The notes beneath the pieces are model-generated. The model saw nothing but the letters and a program-made list of their open reading frames with translations. It had not been told where the DNA came from and searched no databases. Shown here piece by piece: positions 48,630-60,360 of a stretch of 64,000 bases of DNA. A program made the position numbers and the translations under genes. The DNA is from Mytilisepta virgata (lineage: Eukaryota; Mollusca; Bivalvia; Mytilida; Mytilidae), in assembly GCA_028015205.1 (NCBI GenBank), contig CM051514.1, positions 44,718,150 to 44,782,149 on the forward strand, in the 5' to 3' direction. Positions within the stretch are counted from its first letter, which is position 1. Each line of letters opens with the position of its first letter.

Positions 48630-48836
48630 AGTCATTTACACATTGGATGGGCCTTAATATTCGTATTTTATACCTCGCGTACGCTCGGTATAAAATATTC
48701 GAATATAAAGGCCCAACCCATGTGTAAATGAGTTCAACTCTATAACGTATATCTCGCATAAGCTCGGTATAAATATCCGAACATAGAAACCCAGCACATG
48801 TGTAAATGACTTCAACTCTATAACCCCATGACATAT
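48630..48836. mobile_element. Foldback element, family A, copy 2 (compound)
   Basis: GTCATTTACACATTGGATGGGCC and its mirror GGCCCAACCCATGTGTAAATGA flank a palindromic centre ATTTTATACCTCGCGTACGCTCGGTATAAAAT. A third arm follows (CCCAGCACATGTGTAAATGACTTCAACTCTATAACCCC). The arms match 4910-5064. The extra arm suggests a nested or partially duplicated copy. Confidence 0.75.
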
Positions 48837-48974
48837 TTCTTAAATAACGTCCGGCTACACTTAATCACTTGTATTAGCAAATCAACAGAAACTAAATAAT
48901 GTATCATGACTCGATCTGTACTTCCCGTTATGAAATGAATGAAAAAAGTATATAGTGTATAGTACAAATGTAGT

Positions 48975-49180
48975 AAATGATGTCTGCTGGCTGTCTGTTT
49001 ATGTCTACATCATTTCTATTGACGCGTATTGCTGATGTGTTTAAGTCTATTGCCTGAGTGTTGATGTCTGCTGTTTGTAAGTTGATGTGAATTGATGTCT
49101 ACTTTTATTCAGCTTGTGTTTATTGGCTTTGTGCTGATGTCTACTGTCTAGGTTTATTGCATGTGTGTTGATGTCTGCAG
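48975..49180. repeat. Degenerate repeat of TTGATGTCTGCTG
   Basis: Variants of TGATGTCTGCTG, TGTTTATGTCTAC and TTTATTGCATGTGTG recur about every 25-45 bases. Diverged tandem array, non-coding. Confidence 0.55.
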
Positions 49181-49263
49181 TTATTATATTATCCGTTGAT
49201 GTGCGAAATTTTTGAGGCTGTCTAAAAAACTACTTAGTCAGTAGTTCGATCAAGTCGAACATT

Positions 49264-49695
49264 TCCTCAGAAAAAACTGACTACCGGGGAACCAGGCCAT
49301 GTAAAAGGTCCAGATGTGTGGCATGCCCCTACACCATGGATACTAAAGAGATCTTGGGCCCTGACAACAAATACATAATTGAAAATAGGTATAACTGTAC
49401 CGATATAAATTTGGTTTACGCAATCGTCTGTACGAATTGTGATAAGGTATATATCGGAGAGACATGTCGTCGCCTTGGTGACCTCTTTGAAGAACACTTG
49501 CGTTCTATAAAGAATGGAACTGATTGTCCAGTTGGCAATCACTTTTGATTGCCTGGTCACAGCTCGTCAGACGTCCGCGTAACCGTTTTAAGGACAGTTA
49601 ACGGAGGAAGACAATACAGACAACGCCTTCAGCAGAAAATAATTTTTAGCCTGGGGACATTCCGACCCCGTGGAATTAATGTAAAAAATTCTTAA
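49264..49695 (+). pseudogene. Penelope-like GIY-YIG endonuclease domain, one stop
   Basis: One frame reads RGTRPCKRSRCVACPYT, a Cys motif, then NLVYAIVCTNCDKVYIGET, then CRRLGDLFEEHLRSI and PVGNHF. After a TGA at 49546-49548 it continues in frame: LPGHSSSDVRVTVL, RQYRQRLQQKIIF and LGTFRPRGIN, to TAA at 49693-49695. VY and YIG form the GIY-YIG core, with the Arg and Glu of CRR and EEH. This domain is the C-terminal nuclease of Penelope-like retroelements. Only one in-frame stop interrupts it, which makes it younger-looking than the RT fragments. No RT domain precedes it. Confidence 0.8.
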
Positions 49696-49699
49696 TTTC

Positions 49700-50610
49700 A
49701 ATTCATTTACTAAGTATGCACACTAACTTTATACGGTACAGTTATCTTATATATGGTACGTTTTCTATACACCACAACGTCAAATATATTATTTTACTTT
49801 TTTTTACTATATAGTTTTACTATCTACCTTGCCATTTATGTATTTTCTATGAAGTACGTTTACTGATGACACCCACGTCAAATAATTTTTTTGTTTTTGT
49901 GTACATTTTATGTACGAACTCAGTCATGCTCTGGGTTTCAAAGAGTCCACACCTTTTTATTTTTATTTTTTACATGCTCGTGATCAAGACCATATTGCTC
50001 GAAACGTTCAGTATTTTTAACTTTTTAGTTTGTTGTTGTTTTTTTTACGATTTTATATTTGGTTTTGCTCGACTTGTGTATTTCAGACATTTAAGTCGCC
50101 CCTTTTGACATCTCACCATTTCCATTTATTTTTCTTGTTATCAATGTTCTAATGACCGGGATCAGATTTTACCTATCTAGAACTTTCTGTGATAAACAGA
50201 ACAGCTATAAAAATATCATGATTACAATCTGCTTTATGTTTTGTTTGTTTTTATCCTTTATTGAGTATCATAAATAACAGAAATACAGTATAAATACGGT
50301 GATATTTACTTTGGATTTATTTACAAGATATTCATTTTATCATCAATCATATGTTAAAACGAGAGAAATCGATACTAGATCGATTGATGGATAGATAATC
50401 GGATATATTCCCAGTTGATCTTTCATCAAAGCTTTGGTACCGATGGTTCAATTAAACATTAAACTTTGTAATTTTATCATTGTTTAAATTAATTTATATA
50501 GAGTGTTATCTTAGTATTGGTTGGTTTGTACTATATTTCTCTATTGTGTGGTCGAGAAACGTCGTAACTAGGTAGCTTTAGAACAGGAATCAACCAGATT
50601 TGTATATGGT
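49700..50610. other. Gene-free interval, possibly element tail
   Basis: T-rich text follows the endonuclease stop and may be its non-coding tail. It includes ACTGATGACACCCACGTCAAA, ACGAACTCAGTCATG and GACCATATTGCTCGAAACG. An 80-codon open frame at 49866-50108 is low-complexity and hydrophobic. Confidence 0.4.
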
Positions 50611-50613
50611 TAT

Positions 50614-50760
50614 AAGTAAAGTAAAGTAAAGTAAAGTAAATTTTATTATTCCATCATGAGCCCGTGAGGGCATAAATCAATACAGCGTACATCACTCTCA
50701 CTCATAACCATTCATTCCTTTTCATCCTGATTTGGTTAATTGGTAAACAACACAACACAT
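50614..50760 (-). mobile_element. LINE-type 3' end with (TTTAC)n tail
   Basis: On the minus strand GCCCTCACGGGCTCATGATGG is followed by AATAATAAAATTTAC and (TTTAC)n. A terminal short tandem repeat after AATAAAA marks the 3' end of a non-LTR retroposon. CCCTCACGGGC may form a small hairpin. No coding part is recognised upstream. Confidence 0.55.
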
Positions 50761-50938
50761 TTAAATTTAAGGATCAATACTGCAGAAGGGAAGAGTCAAC
50801 ACCAAGCTAACAATATCAATGGAAGAATACATACGAATGATGTCAAGTGTTTTTTTAAATAGTATATAAATAAATAAACAAATAAACTGCACTAGGACGT
50901 ATAATCTATGCATTCATTAAATGACAAGGTACTGTATT

Positions 50939-51195
50939 TTGTTTGTTAGTTTAGTTGGGGTTTTACGCCGTTTTCAGCACATTTCGCGGCGGTCAGTTTT
51001 TATTGGTGGAGGACGCCAGAGTACTCGGATAGAACCCCGACCTTCGGTAGGAAAATTTGCAATCCTTGTCAATTTTAGATCGAGGTCGAACACACCCCGC
51101 CACAGGGGAGATTCGAACTCACAATCTCAGTGTTGACAGGCTAGTGATTATTAGTAGTCATGACGAACTACCTAGACCAATTGCCGAGGCCCCAG
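50939..51195 (-). mobile_element. tRNA-related SINE, family 2, most complete copy
   Basis: The minus-strand head starts GGGGCCTCGGCAATTGG, with a box A-like TGGTCTAGGTAGTTCG and a box B GAGTTCGAATCTC at 51120-51108. The body carries CTACCGAAGGTCGG, CCTCCACCAATAAAAA and CTGAAAACGGCGTAAAACCCC. Open frames at 50921-51136 and 51057-51314 come from this repeat. Confidence 0.85.
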
Positions 51196-51199
51196 GTAC

Positions 51200-52285
51200 T
51201 GTATTAACAGTTACTTATATGTATAAAATAAAGTACATGTATCTGTATATAGATGTTCACATATGGCATTTATCATTTCTCTATTCTTTCATTTTATGGT
51301 TATATAATCTATAATACTAAATTTACGAATTAGCCGAATAGGAGGCAAAACGCGTGGTTCAAAATAAACGATGTATGGTTCAGATTATAAAGGTTATTAT
51401 CGGATTTGACAATCTGCATTTATAAATTTAAACTGCAGTTTTGTTTATGTGCAAATGGAATTTGTATCCACTTATCCGATATGAATTCTCCCAACATATC
51501 CCTAAGAAGGTTCTCGAATGCATACTTTTAACACATTGATTTAAATAAACAAGTATGCACATATTTTAAATGTAATATTATTTTTGTTTGAAATTACGGA
51601 AGAAGAATAAAACAAATTAAAAAAAATTCTCCTTCGAGTGGGATGTTTCCGCTTCATGTATTCAGGATTGTTTTTCTACAATAACGCAATTTCTCCTAAC
51701 TGTAAAGGTTATGAACTTTGAAGATTGTTACTTAGTTGTTTTTTGGATTGCTCGGATGTTTACCTTGCACAAAGTGATAATACCAACCATTATCTATTTT
51801 TACATTATTTGTCATGTGACCTGTCTAAATATATCTCTACCATACAATTCCCTATATAAAAATATTTTTAACAAATGGTCATCTTTAGCATTAATAACGA
51901 AATTTATCTCGGACATCTTTATAAACGTGGACAGCACACGCAGCCACACATAAAAATTCTTGTATCGTCTGATCATTGGATATATTTGTGAAATTAATCC
52001 TCGCTTGCCCTGTCCATGACGACAATGAAACAATTGGAACAATTATTTTCCAAAAATATGCTCTACCTTACTCACGGCATCTTTTGAAAAATTCATCTGT
52101 CTCTAAGGAAATGTTTACGTCTACAATTTCATTTTCATATTTATTCTGAAGGAAAAAGGTAATGCATTATGAAATGTGTATTTAATGAAAGCTTTTCATC
52201 AAGTTCCAGTTCAGAATTAATTGTAACAATAAAAATATTGACAATTTATGTGGTTGTGTTTTCGTCATAGATTTTGACTTTGAGG
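51200..52285. other. Gene-free interval
   Basis: Open frames of 76 and 80 codons on opposite strands near 51711-52042 overlap each other and have no recognisable motif. Nothing else was identified. Confidence 0.4.
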
Positions 52286-52289
52286 GAAC

Positions 52290-53468
52290 CTTAAGGTTCA
52301 TTTTGGTAATCTACGTGGCACACAGTCTACTTCATCAGTGGATACATCTTCGGTAGTAACGAACAGCCATATGACAATTGGGTCACGTTGACCTAAATTT
52401 CACGCTTCATTGACTTTGGTTAAAGTTTGCATTAACATCCATTGCTGGAATACTACAGTATATATAGACATGAAACTATCAGTTGATACCACCTACTTGA
52501 CAGGAAAGTTTATAGGAAGCCTGCCACAACATCCATATTGAGTTCCTGTTCCATGAATGACATGACCGTAATAACTTTTTAAAGTCAATATGGCCATCAA
52601 AAAAAAAAAAAACATAGGTAATCTATCGATTACAAAGCTCACCTCGTAACGCATTATTATCACTAAGCCGTAATTGACTTGAACTTTTCAAAATTTTAAG
52701 TGCTCATCCATGCAGAAAAAGAAGGTCAAAGCCAGCATCTGAACAATGCATCTTACAAAGCATCTCTGGATTTAGCAGGAATGCACTTTAACCATTCTTC
52801 TGTAAGTGGTCATCTATGCAAAAAATATAGGACACAGCCAGCATCCAAAGCATGGATTGTGCTAAGCATCACTAGGTGCACTTACCATACCAATATGGTT
52901 GATGTGGCACTTGTCAGTAAGCAGGAATGGACTTTAACCATTCTTCTGCAAGTGGTCATCCATCCGGAAAAAGTAGGTCACAGCCAGCATCCGAAGCATG
53001 CATTGTGCTTAGCATCCGTAGGTGCATCAACCATGGCAATATGATTGATGAGGCATGTGTCAGTAACCAGGAATGGACTTTAACCATTCTTCTGTAAGTG
53101 GTCATTCATGCGGAAAATATAGGTCAGAGCCAGCATCCGAAGCATGCATTGTGCTTAGCATCACTAGGTGCACCTACCACACCAATATGATTGATGTAGC
53201 ACTTGTCAGTAAGTGTGTATGGATCTTAACCATTCTTCTGTAAGTGTTCATTCATGCGGAAAATATAGGTCAGAGCCAGCATCCGAAGCATGCATTGTGC
53301 TTAGCATCATTAGGTGCACCTACCATACCAATATGATTGATGTGGCATTTGTCAAGAAGCGTGTATGGATCTTAACCATTCTTCTGTAAGTGGGTGCGGA
53401 CGCCGACACCGACGCCGACGCCGGGGTATCACATAAGCCCCCCTCACTTTCGTGAGGTGAGCTAAAAA
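52290..53468 (-). mobile_element. Element with T5A terminus and five 146-bp repeats
   Basis: ACCATTCTTCTG(T/C)AAGTG recurs at 52791, 52937, 53083, 53229 and 53375, exactly 146 bases apart each time. Units also hold CAGCCAGCATC, GCATTGTGCTTAGCATC and TTGATG(T/A)(G/A)GCA. The right end has a (GACGCC)n-like run at 53399-53424, a hairpin CCTCAC-TTTC-GTGAGG at 53442-53457, and the terminus AGCTAAAAA at 53460-53468. On the minus strand it reads TTTTTAGCTCACC. The left part (52290-52690) looks like a single-copy flank of the same element. A 114-codon open frame at 52700-53044 is a product of the repeats. Confidence 0.75.
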
Positions 53469-53478
53469 TGATTATTTT

Positions 53479-53494
53479 CCCGCGCTCGCGCGGG
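53479..53494. repeat. GC-rich hairpin CCCGCGCTCGCGCGGG
   Basis: A near-perfect 16-base inverted repeat lies 10 bases beyond the terminus of the 52290-53468 element, in otherwise AT-rich DNA. Confidence 0.6.
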
Positions 53495-53499
53495 TTCAA

Positions 53500-55670
53500 T
53501 GTCTAGTGTATACTATATTTTCAGACCATGAGGTGGAAGATTTCGAAAATTTGTTCGACGATTCATTAATTTACAAGTGTATATTTGATGATATACATGT
53601 ACATGTGAATCTTAAAGTCTATTTCAGAGTAAATTTAGACATTCTGGGAAACTTCCACAAAGCATAGGAAAGATCGTATAGTCCTGTCGGGCCGTCCCTT
53701 GATGCTGTTTGCAGGTTTATCATAATCTCCTTCATCTCTGATACACTATTTTATTTCGCACCGCGTCTGTCAACTCCGCATTAAGCAGAATTAGGATGTT
53801 GTCATTTTAACACCGACTCTCGGTGCTTACTACAGTTTAGTTCTTTTGTCAGTTGTGTTTTGCACACCTCTTGTTAAAAAGTCTTTTTCTCTCCCATTTG
53901 GGTAAAAAGCAACAACTATATATGAAAGAATGCACACATCATTGTACTAAATAATATTTTCAGTTGTTACTTGTATTTGTGAAATTGTTGTTCCAATCAT
54001 ATCTGTTATCTGTTGTATGCCTTCATGGGGCCCTAATTTGGACAATTAAACATTTATTTTTCTGTATACTGAATTTTTCCGGGTTTTCTTTGGATTATGG
54101 TCTTCATGTTGAATTTCCCCATTGTCTTTACATTCTATACTTTTAATTACTCTTGCAGATTTCATTTGTGTAATGTTAAACCGTACAATTGTTATATTTC
54201 CAGTTTTGTATATTAGACATTTTAAGTTTTTATCCATAATACATATAGATAAATTTTACATTTTCTTTCTCACAAAACGGGAAATTTACATGCAACACAA
54301 TCACGATAATATGCACTGATGCACTTGTCGTGTGCATGCATAAAACATGTTTCGGTTTTGATAAATAAATCTAGTGTCACCGGGTCGCTATCGGTGTAAA
54401 GATGTACAAATCTAAAGATTGAATACGTATTACGTAAGACTTTCATTGATAAGATTCATTCAATATTAAAATATGTTAATTCGCTGCAGGTGAAAACGCA
54501 TACATACGTGATCTAAAAACAATATTATCAAAATACTATTAAATCATTAAAAACAACAACCAAAAAGTATTTTTCCTTTTAAAATAAAGTAGCATACACA
54601 GTAATCTTGGTGGAATTTCTTATAGTGCTTTCAGGGGCATGTCTCCCTCACGTAGAAAAGAATATACATGTATGTACAATGATGTACATCATTGTACATT
54701 GTCAGAAAGTATAAACTTTACTTGTACGACCCCCAGAAACGGGTAGAAAAGCGAGGTTTGCCGAGCTTCGCTGAGAGTACTAATACACTTGACATTTTCT
54801 GACAATATCTAAGGAAGCATGTCATAAACGCATTAAAAAATATCGTTGAATGGATAAGGGTAAGGGTACCAGGAGACTTTATTAGGCTAAAGACCCTATA
54901 TCGAAAACAATATTGGATATGCTATATTAGTCAGCTAATATACGGTTGTTCTATGATTTATAATTTTTCACATGATTTATAATTGTTCACGGTTCGAATA
55001 AAAAGGGTTCCACGAAGAGACGAGGGGGTAACTCTTTACTAATCTCATATCAGTAATAAACTGGGCAGCTGTTTCCTGAGATAACTGAATAAGGCCAGCC
55101 AGAGGTACATGTAAAGCTGTTAGACTGGCTGTGTACAGCTTAATCCAGTACAAAGAGAGGAATTATGGATTACACTGGTAAATGATATTTCGTCTAAATT
55201 CACAAAAACTACAATATTAAGTGTTTTACATAAAATGAATTCTCAAGAATATTTATATAAAATATATGCAAAACACAATAATTCATGTTTTTGAAGAGGC
55301 TACCCTATTCATCACGAGTATATTTGTAAAAACTGTAAAATGTATAATGTTTACATAAAGCCCTATGTAAATGTCGTACAATGAGACTGAAACTTAATTC
55401 TCTTTTTAGTAATACATCAACAAGACACAGGGTAGATTATGGTATGATGTGAAAGTATGTGTTTTCCTGATAAACGAATAAATAAAATACTGTTTCATTT
55501 CCCCATTTAAACACAGCTGTTTGAACATTTATACCAGTATTAAAGGCGCAGACCGGTCCGGGGCACCGGTACCACACACCACGACTAATTATGAGAATTG
55601 TACTTTAAAATAATCGAGTAAGTCGCGTAAGTTACACATAAAACAATAAAAATGTTATTCTTACCTGTGA
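53500..55670. other. Gene-free interval
   Basis: Contains the palindrome at 54672-54699 and an inverted pair ATTGTCAGAAA (54697) with TTTTCTGACAAT (54796). Open frames of 60-65 codons near 53964-54319 have no motif and are hydrophobic by AT bias. Confidence 0.4.
54672..54699. repeat. Perfect 28-bp palindrome
   Basis: ATGTACAATGATGT is followed directly by its reverse complement ACATCATTGTACAT. Checked base by base with no mismatch and no spacer. Confidence 0.9.
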
Positions 55671-55674
55671 ATAC

Positions 55675-55800
55675 TTTATATTCTCTCCGTTTACTTTTAA
55701 GTAAGACTTGGCCTATGTTTACTTGAAACACACTTCCTCTAATTTTTGTGTACTTAGACACGTGATTTAAACTTGTTTTATTTTCTCACATTGTTACCTT
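55675..55800 (-). other. Candidate first exon of the receptor (weak)
   Basis: On the minus strand TATTCACAG is followed by GTAAGAAT at 55674-55667, a consensus donor. Upstream are ATATAAAG, an E-box CACGTG near 55759-55764 and purine-rich text. With the exon at 46744-46794 this could be the distal leader exon and promoter side. No start of transcription can be fixed from sequence alone, and it could be a chance donor. Confidence 0.25.
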
Positions 55801-56809
55801 TGTAAACATCAGTGTCGTAATACAACTCAGGTGTGGGTATCAAAAACATATGTTTGGTTATCAGATGGATTTTAACCGTGTTATCAGTCAATTAGAAGAT
55901 ATTTTGAGTTCATTACATGCCGTAAGAAAATCATACTTTTTATGCCTTTCTGTTCAATTAACAGATCGCGTTTGAAAATATCTGGAGAATATAAAATTTG
56001 AAGCCAGTGTACTTAGTTTTTAAAAATATTTTAACATAATTTTAAAAAATGTCAGTTATTTATTTAACAAATCGACTAAAACTGCACATCTTCTGCATCA
56101 AAATTGACATAAAAAAAATTATTTTACACATATAGCTGTAGGCTATATATAACACTAAACGTGAAAGAAAAATCAGCGAGAATAGCAATAATGATGCAAC
56201 TTTGATTACCCTGTAAGTAGCTTTATTGATAATTGGACACTTGGTCACAATTTGAGCACACTACGCTAGTACATAGTACAAGGAATGTCTACCAAGTAAA
56301 GTGTCGCATTTCATTTATTTTACTTTATATTGAATGTGTACAAAGAAAAGACCAGATTGACAGCGCCAGTTTTAATTTCTCAGATAAAGCAAATTTTAAC
56401 ATGAAACTATTGTTTATTTGGATCTAGAGAAGTTGCAAGACACCTTAAATGTGTATGGTAAGGGACGTTAAAAACCATATCATAACAGCAGAGTAATTGA
56501 TTTTTTTAGGAAACGGCAGATTCTTTAAATATCAAAAAGTACCATTGTTTAAAGGACCATCGGAATCCCATTTCACTGAAGTTTATCCTTGGGTCAACAG
56601 GCTCGATATACAAATAGGGGAGGTGCGGTTCTACCGGTTAAACACGCACAAAGTATCACGGTAACAGGTGTTACTTGACGTATACATCCCTCAAACTCTG
56701 CATTGACTCCTACTTTCTAACGGAGTGAAAAACGTTTACTAAACATTAAAATATATAATCTAAATTTCATACATTTATAAACGGGGAGTCCCTGACGTCA
56801 AACGTTTCT

Positions 56810-57195
56810 ATCTTGTGCAATCAAAATTGGTGTTAAAGAACTTTATTTTTACCATTGAGTCGATGCCACTGCTGATGGACGCTAAGTCCCCGAGGGTATC
56901 CCCAGCTCAGTTGCTAGTATTTCGATACTTGCCCGAAATTGATACTTAAAATTTACTGTTACAAATTGTCAAATTTGTGAAAACAAAAGAGTATCTCTCT
57001 CGTGCTTAGCTCTGTCCTTAGATGGTCTTGGCTTTACCCCTTTTGGTCATTTGGGCTTTTTTTAATTTGCTTTTCAAATTCTTGGATAGTTGTTTTGGTT
57101 TTCAACATTTTAGGCCTTGAGCACAACTAACGAGTCGTAAATCGACAAAATGTGCACATCTTGTGCATCAAAATTGGTATCAAAGTACTTTATTT
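56810..57195 (-). repeat. Dispersed repeat family, inverted copy
   Basis: Landmarks CATTGAGTCGATGCC, CTGCTGATGGACGCTAAGTCC, CCGAGGGTAT, CCCAGCTCAG, TTACTGTTACAAATTGTC, CTTAGCTCTGTCCTTAGATGG, CATTTTAGGCCTTGAGCAC and TTTGATACC-type text at the end mirror 22779-23118. It is inverted relative to that copy. No ORF. Confidence 0.75.
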
Positions 57196-57199
57196 CGTC

Positions 57200-60100
57200 G
57201 TATTATTTTGGTGACCACGCATTTCAAAGAAAAGGTCGTTTGGCGTCAGAGGAATCACAGACTAATATAACATATCAGGTAAAAGTTCACATATAAACAT
57301 GTATCAGTCCTTCTTATAAAAAGTTTAGCACGAAACAAGAAATTTAAATTTCACACTGAGATAAAACTGCAGACGAAATATTCAATCCACTCATATTTAT
57401 TAATGGAGACAGGTGAATTCTTCTGTATATATTATGACAACATAGGAATGTAAAATAAAGATTTGATTTCGTCCATCTTTGGTTTTGGCTGTGTAATCAT
57501 TTTCATTTTTTAACATTTCAATGTCATTCATTAGCGTTCTGTAACATGTTTTTTTTTATTGCTTTTCAAAGTAGATTTATTAGGAGAATCTCCCGTCGTG
57601 TATAAGCTTGTCAGTCAGCAGAGCTTTTTGGCTTTACACTGTTTGTCAATACAGTAGTAATGTTCGGATCCGACCACGTTGGATTAGCTCTTTTTTAAAA
57701 AGCTTACAAACGATTTCTATGACAATGTATGAAGAGACATAATTTGTCAAATTGTCATCCTATACATCAGAACTACAATTTTCATCAGTCATAAAACAAA
57801 TTTACTTCGACATAAATTTTCAACCAGCTAGATCACTTATAACATGTATAGGTAAATGTACTTACGTATTGAGGTATTTGTCGTAACATATCCCAACAAT
57901 TATTAAAACATAACACGAATACTAAAGCTTATCCACTTGCGTGTTGAAGGAGTTCAATAGAACGTATATAAAATAATACAGATTAATAATCTGAAGAAAA
58001 TATTTTATAAGTAATCATTATCTTTATGTATATCTCTGCATGTATCATCAATCAGTTCCCATGTTTTAAGTACATTGACCTTTTGAAAAAATAATTATAA
58101 GGTACTTTATGACACAGCATAACCAGTTCTTGGTACATGGTAACTTTATTGACTAATTAGGGTTAATTATTAGCACGTTGTTAAATCATGTGTTGTATTA
58201 GAGATAAAAGAAATGTTCTGAAATACAATTTTATCAATGGTACGATAAATAGACTGTATATAATCAGAATTTTGAAAGGTTAAGATGCACCCAAATCTGA
58301 TATCGAAACGTTAAGACTGTTGTCGTGATTATGAACCTTATTTCACGTGGTACACAACCTTCTAGATTAAGTTCAGCATGTTTAATTGTCGGAGTTTAAA
58401 TTTCCAATATTTAATCTATTTGGCGGTTTCGAATCCGAATATTACCCTATCAAGTACAATGCGAATGCACATTTAAATGTGCTTTGTATGCATACATTGT
58501 TTCCGAATATAAAGTTTATTTTATTTGAGGCTAATAAGTAGGATGCTTACTGAGCATTTTTATCCGTCCTCTTCTCTCTACAGCCATAGATGTCTCAAGT
58601 TAAATCACTGCATCCACTTCAGAAGGAAACACAAAGTTAGTCGGACGGGCGGACGGATGTCTACGATTTGTACGTCCGCCGTGCCTTTGAGTTGGGGGAT
58701 ATTAAGAATACATGTATATCACAGAAAGATACGTGCATATGTATACCTTAAAGGTTCCTAAAAAGTACGTGGCTATCACAAAGGCAGCATATATGTATCC
58801 ATTGTGTCAAAGGACCTTTGTATCTCAACCAACCTTAGAAAGGAATCATCCATGCGTCTGTGCCACTACAATTTGAAGGGTCATATCTCAAGGACGTTGT
58901 TATACAACTTTATCTTCTTCCATTGTTTCTAATAAAGGGAGTGTTCCATGCAGAATACAGCTGTTTATCTCTGTTCTGTTTAATTTCAAGATAATTTAGG
59001 GAGTTCACATCTGTACGGTTCAGATGTTAAATACTGTTAAATAAAACTACACTAGTCACTTACATACAACATGTACAATTATTAAAATGTGAATAACTAT
59101 AACATGTTTAAGCTGTCTTGTCCTCACGTTTTGTGTGGAAAATTGCAAAGAATATTATATTAAATTGTTTGTGATCGTTTGTGTTTTGGGGTGTAAAACG
59201 TTGCAGTGACTGCATGAATGAAAGCTTATTCCCGATGTGGCATTGCTCTCAAGATGTCGTGATTGGTGTCATAAAGTAGACCGATTTTGCGACGAAATTT
59301 GAAAGAAATCGAAAATAATTTGACGCATCTTGCATTCTTGTATCCATTTCCTAATCATAATTTTGACCAATACTGCTCAATCAAGAAAGTACGTGTAGAA
59401 TAAAAAAAGTTTGATTTTAACATCAAATCAATATTAAAATGTGAATCATATACACAATGTTACAAAATGGAATGCTTATAATGCATTTGCACCCTTTTTA
59501 GATGTTTTCTCTCGATGTGCAGACTAATTTAAATTTTTATCGCAATCATAGAATTTAATTTGCCTTCGAAAAAAGGTGTCTTAGATATTACATTTTATAT
59601 CATTGTTCTTTATTGTTTCCTGTTTGCTCACTGTTTTTTTTGTATATATGACCGCGCATGCGTCGATCTCATCAGTGGTAACATGGCTGTAAATTACCAC
59701 GGCTCCGCGCATGAAAAACCCTTGATTATGAGACATTGTATAGAAATATTTTAACAAATATTTATGAAAATTAAGTAAAATAATATAGTAAGAAATTTGT
59801 AAGTAAATTATTGAAAACCAAAGGGGTATTGGAGGGAGTGAAAACCGAAAACAACTGAAAAACTCCGAGCACAACGAAGACAAAATCAACACAATACAAA
59901 CACTACACTTAAAAAAATATGAACAACATGGACCCCACCAAAACACTGGGGGGGGGGGGGGGTGTATTTTAAAGAAGGATAGAAAACTGAACACCCCAAC
60001 CCACGAAGAAAAGCTCAGCCATGGATGCCCCAAAAAAAAAAAAACTTTCCAGGATGCAAGATCAATATCCGTTTCCCTAATAACAATCTAATGGTTGATT

Positions 60101-60230
60101 TTTCACAAAGTACCTACCCGATCAAAGTTGTTACTTATTATCTCATCCACATATCCTATTTATCCATCGATTCTTTCTACGATATTCCCGACCTCATAAT
60201 GCTTTAGAAATTTATTATCTAGCATGCAAG
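57200..60230. other. Long gene-free interval
   Basis: Small features only: GTCGGACGGGCGGACGG near 58640-58660, a G-run at 59949-59962, and a self-complementary GTGGTAACATGG...AATTACCAC near 59674-59700. A 150-codon minus-strand open frame (60033-59581) is low-complexity Pro/Ser/Phe text across that G-run and not a supported gene. Confidence 0.4.
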
Positions 60231-60238
60231 AATATGCC

Positions 60239-60360
60239 AAAAATAATATCTAGAACAAAGGACAAATTTACGGCAATGATTAGTTTGTTCCGGTGAAACC
60301 TTGTGACTACAGTTTAAGAAATTTTAGCAATGTATATTGACCATTCTTCGTTACATTTCA
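60239..60360. repeat. Diverged direct repeat, copy 1
   Basis: AAAAATAATATCTAGAACAAAGG, CAAATTTACGGCAATG and TTTGTTCCGGTGAAACCTTGTGACTACAGTTT match 61391-61466 with scattered changes. Weaker similarity continues to TTGACCATTCTTCGTTA. Function unknown. Confidence 0.7.

Noticed and set aside
52700..53044. 114-codon plus-strand open frame
   Set aside because: It runs across 146-bp tandem repeat units, and its length follows from the repeat.
59581..60033. 150-codon minus-strand open frame
   Set aside because: Low-complexity Pro/Ser/Phe text reading through a G-run. No domain, no exon signals.
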